Shown one piece after another: positions 1 to 8,477 of a DNA stretch of 64,000 nt (positions within the stretch are counted from its first letter, which is position 1; each line of letters starts with the position of its first letter). The translations under genes and the position numbers were made by a program. The DNA is from Verrucomicrobiota bacterium (GTDB lineage: Bacteria; Verrucomicrobiota; Verrucomicrobiia; CAIQCK01), in the NCBI GenBank assembly GCA_016222825.1, contig JACRQF010000003.1, positions 62,001 to 126,000 on the forward strand, read 5' to 3'. Below the pieces are notes generated by a model. That model was not told the DNA's origin and did no database searches. It was given only the letters and a program-made list of their open reading frames with translations.

Positions 1-708
1 CTTGTCGCGGTTGCTCGTGCAAATGTCCACGCCCGCCGCACCCGCCGTCGCGAAGAAGCCGACAATCGCGGCGACCATCAGCAGCATCGCGTCAAGCTGG
101 TTGCCGGCGGAGCAGGCCCCCGGCAGCGGCTTGTAGTCTGCGGCCGCCCCGCCGAAAGTCACCAGCCCGAACACCAGCACCACCAGCGGGATCAACGGCA
201 GATACGTCGCCACCTTCGCCACGTATTGGATGCCCTTCATCCCAACGAACGCCGCGCCCAGCGCCCAGATGACGCACAGCGGGATGTAGAGCGCCGGCAT
301 GTGAAACCCCTTGGCCAGCGCGTCTGCCGAGCCAAACGTGTTCACGCCCAGCCAGCCGAACTGCAACGCGCCCATCAGGAACCCCGGCATGATCAGCGCG
401 CCCGCCGCGCCAAATGTGGATGAGCCGACGACGTAGAGCGGCAGGCCAGTGCTCATGCCCAGCAACCCCGGCGCAAGGAAGAACAGGTAGTGGCAAATGA
501 TGCCACCGAGCACGATGCCGAGCAATGTTGCCCACAGGCCACCCGTGGAGAGGCCGTTGCCGGACATCGAGTCCCAGAACACGAACCAAAGGAAAATACC
601 TGCATACGTCGGGGCGGAGTTTTTGAACCACGGCCCGCGATTGCTTGGCGGGTTGGCCTTGGCGCTGGTGAGATAGTCGGGGAGTTGGGAAGTGGTTGGT
701 TTGCTCAT
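1..708 (-). CDS. NCS1-type cytosine/purine permease, partial (C-terminus outside window)
   Basis: The reading frame is open from the ATG at 708 to the left edge, giving 236 residues of a longer protein. It is strongly hydrophobic, with about six membrane segments, a short hydrophilic N-terminus, and glycine-rich helices typical of nucleobase:cation symporter-1 transporters, which import cytosine, purines, allantoin or related compounds across the inner membrane. The segments with 'GLPLYVVGSSTFG' and 'MPGFLMGALQFGWLG' resemble the TM3-TM4 region of that family. The start is the first ATG after a stop. The neighbour at 812 is divergent, so the shared ~100 bp gap probably carries both promoters. 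Substrate cannot be named because the second half is missing. Confidence 0.7.
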   Translation of the reverse strand, partial: MSKPTTSQLPDYLTSAKANPPSNRGPWFKNSAPTYAGIFLWFVFWDSMSGNGLSTGGLWATLLGIVLGGIICHYLFFLAPGLLGMSTGLPLYVVGSSTFGAAGALIMPGFLMGALQFGWLGVNTFGSADALAKGFHMPALYIPLCVIWALGAAFVGMKGIQYVAKVATYLPLIPLVVLVFGLVTFGGAAADYKPLPGACSAGNQLDAMLLMVAAIVGFFATAGAAGVDICTSNRDK

Positions 709-776
709 GGTCAGTCCATTTCGCTTTCTCCCGAATCAATCCGCAAGCCAAAAATGAGGGAAAACCAAGCGAAGAC

Positions 777-804
777 TTGACACATTAACTTTGTATGGCA
801 AAGT
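777..804 (+). promoter_or_regulatory. Probable promoter and palindromic operator of the membrane protein/regulator pair
   Basis: A consensus -35 hexamer TTGACA lies at 777-782. Immediately downstream is an inverted repeat, ACTTTG-TATGG-CAAAGT, at 788-804, with arms that extend by further partial matches (TTAACTTTG against CAAAGTAAA). It sits a few bases before the ATG at 812, so a protein bound there would block transcription. The winged-helix regulator encoded second in the operon is the obvious candidate ligand. A good -10 hexamer is not evident at 17 bp spacing, so the exact promoter is uncertain. Confidence 0.5.
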
Positions 805-811
805 AAACGGC

Positions 812-1438
812 ATGAACTCGAATTCTGCTGCGGAACACTTGCAGGTGATCCGGACTCTGATGGAACGCTCGGCTCTCTACCGCCGGGCGCTCGCGCCCAT
901 CACGCTCTTCGCCGGCGGCATCGGCGTGCTGGCAGGCATCTTGGCTTTCTCCCTTCACATTGAGAGCCTTCGCGCCTTCGGCACACTCTGGTTGGGCGTG
1001 GCGATGGTGGCCGTCGCGGGCGCGTTCCTGCTGGCGCGCCGCCAATCGTTGAATGACGGGGAGCTGTTCTGGTCGCCACCCACGCGCCGGGTGGCGCAGG
1101 CGTTGCTGGCGCCGTTGACGGTGGGACTGCTGGTGAGCGCGATTTCAATCGCCGGCGCGTCAAGTCAGGACAAGGCCGACGTGGCGCTGCCGGTTGTGTG
1201 GATGTTGTGCTACGGCTGTGCGCTGCACGCGGCGGGCTTTTTCGCGCCACGAGGCGTCAGGCTGCTCGGATGGTTCTTCATTCTTTGTGCGTTTGGGGTT
1301 TTCTGCACACTGTTCTCCGCTGAACCGCTGCGGAATGCCGCCGCGGCCAACATCGTCATGGGTGTCTTCTTCGGCGTCGTGCATCTGGTTTACGGCACGT
1401 ATCTTTACTTCACCGAGCAACAGAAAGATGTTGCGTGA
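812..1438 (+). CDS. Multi-pass membrane protein of unknown function, cotranscribed with a winged-helix regulator
   Basis: 208 residues from the ATG at 812; an in-frame TTG at 791 falls inside the operator and is not favoured. A hydrophilic N-terminus of about 20 residues is followed by about six hydrophobic segments arranged in pairs, with no recognisable catalytic motif. The stop codon overlaps the GTG start of the next gene by four bases (GTGA), so the two are translationally coupled. Pairs of a six-helix membrane protein and a small HTH_27-type regulator are a recurrent arrangement. The function of the membrane partner is not known to me, and I assign none. Confidence 0.75.
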   Translation: MNSNSAAEHLQVIRTLMERSALYRRALAPITLFAGGIGVLAGILAFSLHIESLRAFGTLWLGVAMVAVAGAFLLARRQSLNDGELFWSPPTRRVAQALLAPLTVGLLVSAISIAGASSQDKADVALPVVWMLCYGCALHAAGFFAPRGVRLLGWFFILCAFGVFCTLFSAEPLRNAAAANIVMGVFFGVVHLVYGTYLYFTEQQKDVA

Positions 1439-1740
1439 GTCTGGAACCGTCTCTGCAACTGGATCGGGTGATCCACGAGAAAGGGCGGCTGGCGATCATG
1501 TCGCTGCTGGCCGCTGCACCGAAGCTGTCGTTCACCGAGCTTCGCGACACGCTCAGCATGACCGACGGCAACATCACCACCCACATCCGCACGCTCCAGG
1601 AAGCCGGCTACGTGTCTGTCACGAAGAGCTTTGAAGGCAGCCGCCCGCTGACAACCTGCGCCCTGACCGAGTCGGGGCGGAAAGCCTTCGCGAACTACAT
1701 CAACCTGCTGGAACAGATCGTCCAGCGAACCAAGCAGTAG
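1435..1740 (+). CDS. Winged-helix transcriptional regulator (HTH_27/MarR-like)
   Basis: 101 residues, a single compact winged helix-turn-helix domain. The recognition helix is around residues 43-60 (TDGNITTHIRTLQEAGYV), followed by the beta-wing (residues 61-78) and a C-terminal helix for dimerisation. The family consists of small dimeric repressors without a ligand domain. The GTG start at 1435 overlaps the stop of the membrane gene, so both are made from one message. The palindrome at 788-804 in the promoter suggests autorepression of the pair. The operator assignment is inference from position and symmetry. Confidence 0.8.
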   Translation: MSLEPSLQLDRVIHEKGRLAIMSLLAAAPKLSFTELRDTLSMTDGNITTHIRTLQEAGYVSVTKSFEGSRPLTTCALTESGRKAFANYINLLEQIVQRTKQ

Positions 1741-1773
1741 AGATCCCCACCAAACCACCAAAGGAGAACGCTT

Positions 1774-2700
1774 ATGCCCACATACTTTTCAATACAAAGT
1801 GAATGCGCCTGCACCACACTCGCGACGCCACGGTCCATCCGAATCCTCCGAGCCGCGCATCTCGGCATGTGCTTCGGCGTGCGCGACGCCATTGCGCTGG
1901 CCTGTCAGGAGGTGGCAAGAGGCCCGCTCACTGTGCTCGGTGACTTGGTCCATAACGAAACCGTTCTCGCCGACTTGCGGCGTCGCGGTGTCGTTATCAA
2001 GCGCGACACGATGGCGGTGGCGACGCCGACGGTGATGATCACCGCGCACGGCGCGTCGCAGCGGGCCGTGATCCGGCTACGAGGGCGTGGCCTGCGCGTG
2101 CTGGAGGCGACCTGCCCGCTGGTGCGCTACGTGCAACACTGCGCACGCGAATTGGCGGCGGCGGCCTATCACCCGGTCATCGTCGGCCAGCGCGACCATG
2201 TGGAGGTGCGGGGCATCACGGAGGACCTCACCAGCTTCGATGTCGTGCTGACTGAGGACGACGTGGACCGGCTGGCGGAACGGCCGCGCTTCGGCGTCTT
2301 GGCGCAGACGACACAGCCGGTGGAGAAAGTGCGCTGGCTGGTGGCGCTGATGCGGCGGCGGTTCCCGCGGTCGGACGTGCGGTTCGTGGACACGGTCTGC
2401 CAGCCGACGAAGCTGCGGCAGGTCGCTGCGGCGGAACTGGCCCGGCAATCCGACGTGGTGATCGTTATCGGCGGCGCGCAGAGCAACAACACGCGCGAGC
2501 TGGTCGCGACGTGCAGCCGGTTCTGCGAGCGCGTGCATCACGTGCAGATGCCGGACGACCTGCAAACCGCGTGGTTTGCGGATGCGGCGACGGTCGGCCT
2601 CACGGCGGGCACGTCCACGCCGGATGCGGTGATTGACGCGGTGGAAAGCCGCGCGCGGGAACTGGCGGGAGCAGAAAGGAGCAAACGATGCGAGCGATGA
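1774..2700 (+). CDS. ispH: 4-hydroxy-3-methylbut-2-enyl diphosphate reductase (IspH/LytB)
   Basis: 308 residues, the usual length. IspH uses a [4Fe-4S] cluster to reduce HMBPP to IPP and DMAPP, the last step of the MEP isoprenoid pathway, in the cytoplasm. The three cluster cysteines are present: C33 (GMCFG), C114 (ATCPLV) and C209 (DTVCQPT). H60, H92 and the catalytic H142/E144 pair (DHVEV) are also present, as are the AQTTQP segment and the SNNTREL phosphate-binding motif. The first ~20 residues precede the normal family start and are poorly conserved. It follows the regulator by only 33 bp and overlaps the next gene by 13 bp. This could be a second, specialised copy rather than the housekeeping one, because it is linked to a regulator and a radical SAM relic. 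Confidence 0.9.
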   Translation: MPTYFSIQSECACTTLATPRSIRILRAAHLGMCFGVRDAIALACQEVARGPLTVLGDLVHNETVLADLRRRGVVIKRDTMAVATPTVMITAHGASQRAVIRLRGRGLRVLEATCPLVRYVQHCARELAAAAYHPVIVGQRDHVEVRGITEDLTSFDVVLTEDDVDRLAERPRFGVLAQTTQPVEKVRWLVALMRRRFPRSDVRFVDTVCQPTKLRQVAAAELARQSDVVIVIGGAQSNNTRELVATCSRFCERVHHVQMPDDLQTAWFADAATVGLTAGTSTPDAVIDAVESRARELAGAERSKRCER

Positions 2701-3410
2701 AACGCTGGCAGATGGTGGTGGTGTTTGCGATGGCGATGGCGTGGCTGGAGTCGGCCATCGTGCTTTACGGACGGTTGCTGGCGAACCGGCTGGAGCCGTA
2801 TCAACCCAATCCGCTGCCGTTCATGGCGGAGCTTGGTCCGACGGAGCTGGTGCGCGAGGCGGCGACGATGGTGATGCTCTGGGCGGTCGGCTGGTTCGCG
2901 GGCGACACGCGGCGGGCGCGGTGGGCGCTGACGTGCGTCGCGTTTGGTGTGTGGGACATCTTCTACTACATCTTCCTGCGGATCATCTGCGGCTGGCCGC
3001 GGACGTTGCTCGACTGGGACTTGCTGTTCCTGATCCCGCTACCGTGGTGGGGGCCGGTCATCGCGCCGATGCTGATCGCGGCCCTGATGATTGCGTGGGG
3101 CACGCTCGTCGCGCTCAACGACTCCGCCGCGCGCCCGTTGCGCTCGCGCTGGCCGGTCTGGGCGACCGCGGCGGTGGGCGCGGCGCTGGCGCTGGCGGTG
3201 TTCATGGCGGACGCGATGCGCGTCGCCGACGGCGGCATCGAGGCGTTGTGCAATGTCCTGCCGGTGCAATTCAACTGGCCGGTCTTCGGCGTGGCGTTGG
3301 CGTTGCTGGCCGCGCCGGTGGCGGACGTGGCGCGGCAACTGCGGCGTCGCGCGCGCACAGGTGGTGAGAAAACCTCAATCAGGTTTCGTTATGAACCTTC
3401 CTGCTCTTGA
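2688..3410 (+). CDS. Integral membrane protein of unknown function
   Basis: 240 residues from the ATG at 2688, preceded by AAAGGAG about six bases upstream; the start lies inside the end of ispH. Roughly six transmembrane helices are visible, with aromatic-rich loops such as 'WDIFYYIFLRIICGWPRTLLDWD', and an Arg-rich cytoplasmic tail from about residue 215. I do not recognise a named family. The overlap with ispH implies coupled translation, and the downstream broken radical SAM gene may once have belonged to the same operon. Confidence 0.75.
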   Translation: MRAMKRWQMVVVFAMAMAWLESAIVLYGRLLANRLEPYQPNPLPFMAELGPTELVREAATMVMLWAVGWFAGDTRRARWALTCVAFGVWDIFYYIFLRIICGWPRTLLDWDLLFLIPLPWWGPVIAPMLIAALMIAWGTLVALNDSAARPLRSRWPVWATAAVGAALALAVFMADAMRVADGGIEALCNVLPVQFNWPVFGVALALLAAPVADVARQLRRRARTGGEKTSIRFRYEPSCS

Positions 3411-3701
3411 ACACTGGCTCCCAACGGTTCCTGACGATCCGTTTTACCAGCCACGCGCGCCGCTCTGGCTGCCCGATGAGATGGTGACGCCGCCACCTGC
3501 GAGCGCGCTTATGACCTCGACCCGCCACCGCGCCGCGACCTGTTGCCGCGTGGGAGTTTTCTCACGACGAGCATAATCGTCACACGCGGCTGCGTGAACC
3601 GTTGCAGTTTCTGCTATCTCTCAACCGACGGCTTGGTCATGCCGTGCCATGTGCGCTTCCGCAAACGGCTGCTGCGCCGAGGTGATATTGCGGAGGCTTG
3701 A
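3391..3701 (+). pseudogene. Decayed radical SAM protein fragment with frameshift
   Basis: An ATG at 3391 opens a frame with 'PLWLPDEMVTPPPASA', which stops at 3576. From about 3505 the next frame carries a convincing continuation (ERAYDLDPPPRRDLLPRG, then SIIVTRGCVNRCSFCYL) ending at 3701. The cysteine triad CxxxCxxC is the [4Fe-4S] site of radical SAM enzymes, and the surrounding sequence resembles the start of the SAM domain in B12-binding radical SAM proteins. Most of the TIM barrel and the cobalamin domain are missing. I read this as a remnant with an internal frameshift and large deletions, not a functional gene. Confidence 0.7.
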
Positions 3702-3734
3702 CTTGTCCGGCGGGCGGACGTTAGCTCGCAGCTT

Positions 3735-4514
3735 ATGAGCTTCATGCCGTTTGATTTTTCCGGCCGCGATGTCTGGGTCTTCGGCGGCGCGGGCTACCTC
3801 GGCCAGCCGACGGTGGAGTTGCTCGTGAAACTCGGCGCGCGCGTGCTCTGCGCGGACCTCGCTGGGCGCGCCGAGGCGTTTGTCTCGGCCAAGTCGCTGG
3901 CGAACGCCGTCACACCTGTTTCACTCGACGTGGCCGACGCGGCGGCGAAGGCGTTTGTTCTCGCCCATCTCCAGCAGCGCGGCACACCGCACGGCTTGGT
4001 CAACATGACCTACGCTTCTACCGCGAAGCGTCTCGATGACCTGACGGAGGCCGACTTCGACGCGGCCAACCACGGCAATCTCACCGCCACTTTCCTGCTT
4101 GCGCGCGAAGTGGGCAACGCAATGGCCGCGCGCGGCGGCGGTAGCATCGTGCTCTTCTCCAGCATGTATGGCACTGTGTCGCCCGACCCGAAGGTTTACG
4201 AGCCGCCCGCGAACCCGAACCCTATCGAATACGGCGCCGGCAAAGCGGGCATCCAACAAATGGCGCGCTACCTCGCGGTGCATTGGGGCCGCGGCGGCGT
4301 GCGCGTCAACAGCCTCTCGCCCGGCCCGTTCCCGAATTCGAACATCCAGCGCGACAATCCGGCTTTCGTCCAACGAATCGCCGCGAAGACGGCGCTCGGT
4401 CGCATCGGCCAAGCCAGCGAGATCGCCGGCGCGGTGGCGTTCCTGCTCAGCGACGCGGCGAGTTACGTCACCGGCCTCAACCTCGCCGTGGACGGTGGCT
4501 GGACGGCGTGGTGA
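3735..4514 (+). CDS. Short-chain dehydrogenase/reductase
   Basis: 259 residues with the full SDR layout: a Rossmann glycine motif GGAGYLG (17-23), an acidic residue D41 after the second strand that suggests NAD(H) preference, catalytic S142/S143, and Y166-x3-K170 (YGAGK). The C-terminal 'TGLNLAVDGGW' closes the substrate side as in classical SDRs. The insert 'VYEPPANPNPIEYGAGKAG' before the catalytic Tyr resembles sugar or sugar-nucleotide SDRs. The substrate is not predictable. It is monocistronic and converges with the peptidase gene at 4628. Confidence 0.85.
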   Translation: MSFMPFDFSGRDVWVFGGAGYLGQPTVELLVKLGARVLCADLAGRAEAFVSAKSLANAVTPVSLDVADAAAKAFVLAHLQQRGTPHGLVNMTYASTAKRLDDLTEADFDAANHGNLTATFLLAREVGNAMAARGGGSIVLFSSMYGTVSPDPKVYEPPANPNPIEYGAGKAGIQQMARYLAVHWGRGGVRVNSLSPGPFPNSNIQRDNPAFVQRIAAKTALGRIGQASEIAGAVAFLLSDAASYVTGLNLAVDGGWTAW

Positions 4515-4627
4515 GCGCGGCAGGGCCGCAGGCAAACAGGCGCGGCGGTGTGCGGAGGCGAAAATGTCACGTCGCTGTTGCTCGGCCCTGACTCCCACCC
4601 AAAACCGCCACGGCCAGTTCCACCGCG

Positions 4628-5902
4628 CTACAACTGTTTCAACTCCCGCTCGATGCTCTTCGCGTCCTTTGCCGGGCCGATCACGGCCAGCCGCAGGCGC
4701 GACGCGCGGAACAGATCGCGGGCGATGGCATGCACCTCTGCTGCCGTCACTAGTTGGACGCGGCGGACCACTTCATCCGGCTCGAAAATCTTCCCGAAGC
4801 CGAGCAGGTGTTCGCCGGCCCACATCATCTGGTTGCTCGTGCTCTCCAGCGCGAGCCGCATCTGGCCGATGGCGTAGTCTTTGGCGCGGCGCACCTCGCC
4901 GGCCGACGGCGGCTTGGCGGCGGCGCGGGCCAGTTCGCGCACGGTCAGGCGCAGCGCCTTGGAGAGGCGCTTGTTGTCAAGGCCCGCCGAGACGATCATC
5001 GCGCCGGCGTCGGCGAAGTAGTTGAGGGAGCTTTGGATGGAATACGCCAGGCCGTGCCGCTCGCGCACCACCTGGAAGAGCCGGCTGCTCATGTTCTCGC
5101 CAAAGATCACGTTGAGCAGCTTCAGCGCATAGCGCCGGTCGTCGGAGCGTGAGAAGCTATGCAGGCCGAGCGCGAGGTGGCTCTGCTCGGTGTCCTTCGT
5201 CACGAGCCGCACGACGGGGCCGGGTCCGCCCATGCGCGCCGGCAGGAACCGGTTCCGCCGGCCTTCGCGGATGCGCTTCGCCAACGGCCTCACCGCCTCC
5301 AGCAGGCGCGCGTGGTCCACCGGGCCGCCAGCGGCGATGATGGTGTTGCTGCCGACGTAGTGCCGCGCCTTGTAGCCGAGCAGGTCGCGGCGCGAGATGG
5401 CGTCCATGGTCTTGAGCGTGCCAGTCAACGACTTGCCCAACGGCTGGCGCGGCCAGAGCGTCTCGTTCAGAATCTCATGCACGTGCTGGTCGGGCCGGTC
5501 CAGATACATCTGGATTTCTTCCTTGATGACGCCGCGTTCCTTCTCCAACTCGGCCGCGTCGAACCGCGGCTCCAGATAGATGTCCATCAGCACGTCGAGG
5601 AGCAGGCCGAGTTTGTCGGCGCTGGCCTTGGCGAAGTAGCAGGTGTGCTCCTCGCTGGTGAAGGCGTTGAGGTAGCCGCCGATGCCCTCGACCTCCTGGC
5701 TGATTTGCCGGGCGCTGCGGCGGCGCGTGCCTTTGAAGAGCATGTGCTCGATGAAATGGCTGACGCCGCAAATCCGCGTCGGCTCATGCCGGCCGCCGAC
5801 GGCGACCCAGACGCCGAGCGCCACGCTTTGCATCGAGGGCATCTCGGCGGTGGCGACCAACAGGGAGTTGTCAAGCCGCGTGACGTGGTAGCGGGCGATC
5901 AT
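4628..5902 (-). CDS. M16 family zinc metallopeptidase (insulinase/processing-peptidase type)
   Basis: 424 residues. The inverted zinc motif HxxEH is at 49-53 (HFIEH), and the distal zinc ligand E129 sits 76 residues after H53, as required for M16B peptidases. The C-terminal half is a second M16 fold with the R/Y-type segment 'RERHGLAYSIQSS' near residues 284-296. No signal peptide is visible, so it is probably cytoplasmic or periplasmic by a non-Sec route. Related enzymes trim small peptides or pre-peptides. Its ATG overlaps the stop of the LOG gene by four bases (5899-5902), forming a two-gene operon. Confidence 0.9.
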   Translation of the reverse strand: MIARYHVTRLDNSLLVATAEMPSMQSVALGVWVAVGGRHEPTRICGVSHFIEHMLFKGTRRRSARQISQEVEGIGGYLNAFTSEEHTCYFAKASADKLGLLLDVLMDIYLEPRFDAAELEKERGVIKEEIQMYLDRPDQHVHEILNETLWPRQPLGKSLTGTLKTMDAISRRDLLGYKARHYVGSNTIIAAGGPVDHARLLEAVRPLAKRIREGRRNRFLPARMGGPGPVVRLVTKDTEQSHLALGLHSFSRSDDRRYALKLLNVIFGENMSSRLFQVVRERHGLAYSIQSSLNYFADAGAMIVSAGLDNKRLSKALRLTVRELARAAAKPPSAGEVRRAKDYAIGQMRLALESTSNQMMWAGEHLLGFGKIFEPDEVVRRVQLVTAAEVHAIARDLFRASRLRLAVIGPAKDAKSIERELKQL

Positions 5903-6576
5903 GTCATTTTCCTTCGCTCTGCCGCATCACGCTGGGCGCGCCAATGCCGGATGTGCTCGACGGCCTCTTTCGGCTCGTCCACGCAGACGAAGATGTCCAA
6001 GTCCTCCGGCGAGATGAGCTTCGATTTCAGCATCGTTTGCCGCATCCAGTCCACCAGGCCGCGCCAGTAATCGTGCCCGATCATGACGACGGGAAACCTC
6101 TCGATGCGATGCGTCTGGACCAGCGTGATGGCCTCGAAGTATTCGTCCAAGGTGCCGAAACCGCCGGGGAAGAGCACGAACGCGCTGGCGTATTTCACGA
6201 AGCAGACCTTGCGCGTGAAGAAATACCGGAAATCGAGCGGGTGGTTGATGTAGGGGTTCGGCTTCTGTTCTGACGGCAATTGGATGTTCAGCCCCACGGA
6301 AACGCCGCCGGCTTCGCTCGCGCCTTTGTTGGCCGCCTCCATGATGCCCGGCCCGCCACCGGTGATGACCGCGAAACCGCTCTCCACCAGCAGCCGGCCG
6401 GTCTGCACGGCCTTGCGATACATCGGGTCATTGCGCTTCGTGCGCGCCGAGCCGAACACCGTCACCGCCGGCCCGATGTGGCTCATGGACTCGAACGAGT
6501 CCACAAACTCCGCCATGATGCGGAATATCCGCCACGGATCCTCCCGCGTAAAATCTGGTATCGAGGCGCCAAGCAT
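5899..6576 (-). CDS. LOG family protein (TIGR00730-type nucleotide phosphoribohydrolase)
   Basis: 225 residues with a Rossmann-like fold and both LOG signatures: GGGPGIMEA at 73-81 and PGGFGTLDE at 137-145. Proteins of this family hydrolyse cytokinin riboside 5'-monophosphates or AMP-like nucleotides to free base and ribose 5-phosphate; old annotations as lysine decarboxylase are wrong. The N-terminal ~35 residues are longer than in the short LOG form, as in the bacterial long subfamily. It is the first gene of the operon with the M16 peptidase and is divergent from the coiled-coil gene at 6747. Confidence 0.9.
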   Translation of the reverse strand: MLGASIPDFTREDPWRIFRIMAEFVDSFESMSHIGPAVTVFGSARTKRNDPMYRKAVQTGRLLVESGFAVITGGGPGIMEAANKGASEAGGVSVGLNIQLPSEQKPNPYINHPLDFRYFFTRKVCFVKYASAFVLFPGGFGTLDEYFEAITLVQTHRIERFPVVMIGHDYWRGLVDWMRQTMLKSKLISPEDLDIFVCVDEPKEAVEHIRHWRAQRDAAERRKMT

Positions 6577-6746
6577 AAGTGAGCGGTGGCAATCTATCGG
6601 CCCCGCCGCGGCCTGTCAACGCAACCAGCGGGGCGGGAGAAAAAACTATGCCGCGTCGCTTTACACCCTGCGGGCGTTCAGATACCATGCCGCGCGCTCC
6701 AAAACCGGAGCGATGCCTGAAGTCTTCGGACTCACGAAAGGACTGT

Positions 6747-7361
6747 ATGTCACAGAGTTTTCCGCCGCAGCCAGGTTTCCACCCGCCGCCACCCGTTGCC
6801 CGCGAGGAATTGAACTCGCATCTGGAACTGGCGCGGGAGGAAATCCAGACGCTGCAACGCAAGAAAGAAGAACTGGAGCGCGCCAAGGGCGAGTTGGAAG
6901 AGATGCGCCGCCGCCACGACGAGTTCGCGCGCGGCCGCGTCGAGATCCTTGAGGCGCTCAACCGCGGCCTCGTCGTGCTCGAGCACGAGCAGGTGGAGTC
7001 GCAGCGGATGCTGGACCTCATCGCCCGCACGCGCCAGACGTTCAAGGAACAGCTCACCCACGTCGAGAAACTGACCGACGCCCATTGGAACAGCGAGAAC
7101 CTGAAGTCCGAGTTGTCCAAGGCGCTGGCGACGATCGAGACGGCGCGGATGGAATTCAACCGCGCCTGCCTGCGCATTGACGTGCTCCAGACCAAATCGC
7201 CGGACGATTTGCCGGAGACGCCGCTGGAGAAATTCTCCGGCCCGGCCAATCCGCTGGAGCGCATCGGCTTCGGCCAGGCGATGAAGCTCGGCTTCGCGTT
7301 TTCGCTGCCGCTGCTGGTGATTTTGCTGTTTCTCGTGCTTACGTTAATCATCAAGTGGTAG
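6747..7361 (+). CDS. Coiled-coil, tail-anchored membrane protein of unknown function
   Basis: 204 residues from the ATG at 6747, which has GAAAGGA five bases upstream; the frame stays open further upstream but has no better start. After a Pro-rich N-terminus (FPPQPGFHPPPP), residues 20-150 are heptad-rich and highly charged, typical of a long coiled coil. Residues 178-202 form a single C-terminal membrane helix followed by IIKW. It is the first of three closely spaced genes (gap of 7 bp to the next). No enzymatic motif is visible. A structural or scaffolding role is a guess. Confidence 0.75.
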   Translation: MSQSFPPQPGFHPPPPVAREELNSHLELAREEIQTLQRKKEELERAKGELEEMRRRHDEFARGRVEILEALNRGLVVLEHEQVESQRMLDLIARTRQTFKEQLTHVEKLTDAHWNSENLKSELSKALATIETARMEFNRACLRIDVLQTKSPDDLPETPLEKFSGPANPLERIGFGQAMKLGFAFSLPLLVILLFLVLTLIIKW

Positions 7362-7368
7362 CTGTATC

Positions 7369-7890
7369 ATGGCCTGGTTTGGGAAAAGACAGAGCACGCT
7401 GGACCGCCGGCTGCGCGAGATTGACAAGCAGTTGGAGGATCTCGACGCGCAGGTGCGGCGCTTGCAGCGCTCGCCGGCCAGGAACAGCCCGTTCAAGCCC
7501 GCACACACCGTCTATCCCTCCAACCGCCAGCCGCCCGCAGGGACCGCGCCGCCTGTCGCGTCGCCGGCCACGCCGCCCGACGCGCCGCCTCCCGATCACG
7601 GCAACGTGAGCTTCGGCGCGCCGCGACAACGCGAGCTTTGGCCGCGACCCGCCCACGAGGAACCGTCGGAGCCGCCGATCCGCGGGTGGAAGATGTGGTT
7701 GCGGTCGTTCTTTCAGACGCGCCAGCGGCCGGCCGACCCGAAACTGGTGAGCTACCTTTCCACGGGCAGCTTCAAGACCGTGCGCCCGCTGCGCTACGAA
7801 CGGCGCATGTCGCGCTACCGGTTCGTGTTCAGCTTTGCGCTGCTTGTGGGCACGTTGCTGGTGGTCATACTCGCATTGAAGAATTGTTGA
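7369..7890 (+). CDS. Small C-terminally anchored membrane protein of unknown function
   Basis: 173 residues: a charged helix with coiled-coil character at 1-36, a Pro/Ala-rich low-complexity linker at 45-105, a conserved-looking block 'LVSYLSTGSFKTVRPLRYERR', and one C-terminal transmembrane helix (150-171). The architecture mirrors its upstream neighbour, from which it is separated by 7 bp. The two may act together at the membrane. I recognise no family. Confidence 0.7.
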   Translation: MAWFGKRQSTLDRRLREIDKQLEDLDAQVRRLQRSPARNSPFKPAHTVYPSNRQPPAGTAPPVASPATPPDAPPPDHGNVSFGAPRQRELWPRPAHEEPSEPPIRGWKMWLRSFFQTRQRPADPKLVSYLSTGSFKTVRPLRYERRMSRYRFVFSFALLVGTLLVVILALKNC

Positions 7891-7903
7891 TGGAGGCGCG
7901 GGG

Positions 7904-8419
7904 ATGAAGACAGAACAGACCATTCAAAGTTATTGCCTGGCGACGCCCGTCGGCCAGGTGCGCGTCGAACTCTCCAACCGCGACCTGCGTTCGCTGGCCT
8001 TGCCGCGCGGCCGGGCGCGGCGCCGGCGCAAGAGCGCGGCGGTGCTGGACGCGATGCTGCGCCGGCTCCAGCGCGACCTGCGCGACTATTTCGAGGGCAA
8101 GGCCGTGGACTTGCGCCATCCGTTGGACCTGGACGGCGCCACGCCCTTCCAACGCGCCGTCTGGCGCGCGCTGCGGCGGATTCCGCATGGCCAGACCCGC
8201 ACCTACGCGCAGGTCGCCCGCGCCATCGGCCGGCCCCGGGCCTGCCGCGCCGTCGGCGCCGCCTGCGGGAGCAATCCGCTGCCGTTGCTCATCCCCTGCC
8301 ACCGCGTCGTGGGCTGCAACGGCGTCGGCGGGTTCTCCGCCGGTCGCGGCTGGAAAAAATTCCTCCTCGACCTCGAAGCCACTGTCGCTGAGGAGAGTCC
8401 GGGCGTTTTGCCGGAGTAA
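7904..8419 (+). CDS. ogt: Methylated-DNA--protein-cysteine methyltransferase
   Basis: 171 residues. The suicide enzyme transfers alkyl groups from O6-alkylguanine in DNA to its own cysteine. The active-site motif is PCHRV with C132, preceded by the helix-turn-helix and arginine finger (TYAQVARAIGRPRACRAVG). It ends with the conserved FSAGRGWKKFLLDLE helix. The N-terminal domain is short, as in Ogt. It follows the small membrane gene by 13 bp and is probably cotranscribed with it, though no functional link is evident. Confidence 0.92.
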   Translation: MKTEQTIQSYCLATPVGQVRVELSNRDLRSLALPRGRARRRRKSAAVLDAMLRRLQRDLRDYFEGKAVDLRHPLDLDGATPFQRAVWRALRRIPHGQTRTYAQVARAIGRPRACRAVGAACGSNPLPLLIPCHRVVGCNGVGGFSAGRGWKKFLLDLEATVAEESPGVLPE

Positions 8420-8477
8420 ACACACGGCAATGCCGCGCATTGATTCGCGGACAAACTCCGGTATGCTGCGGGGCACG

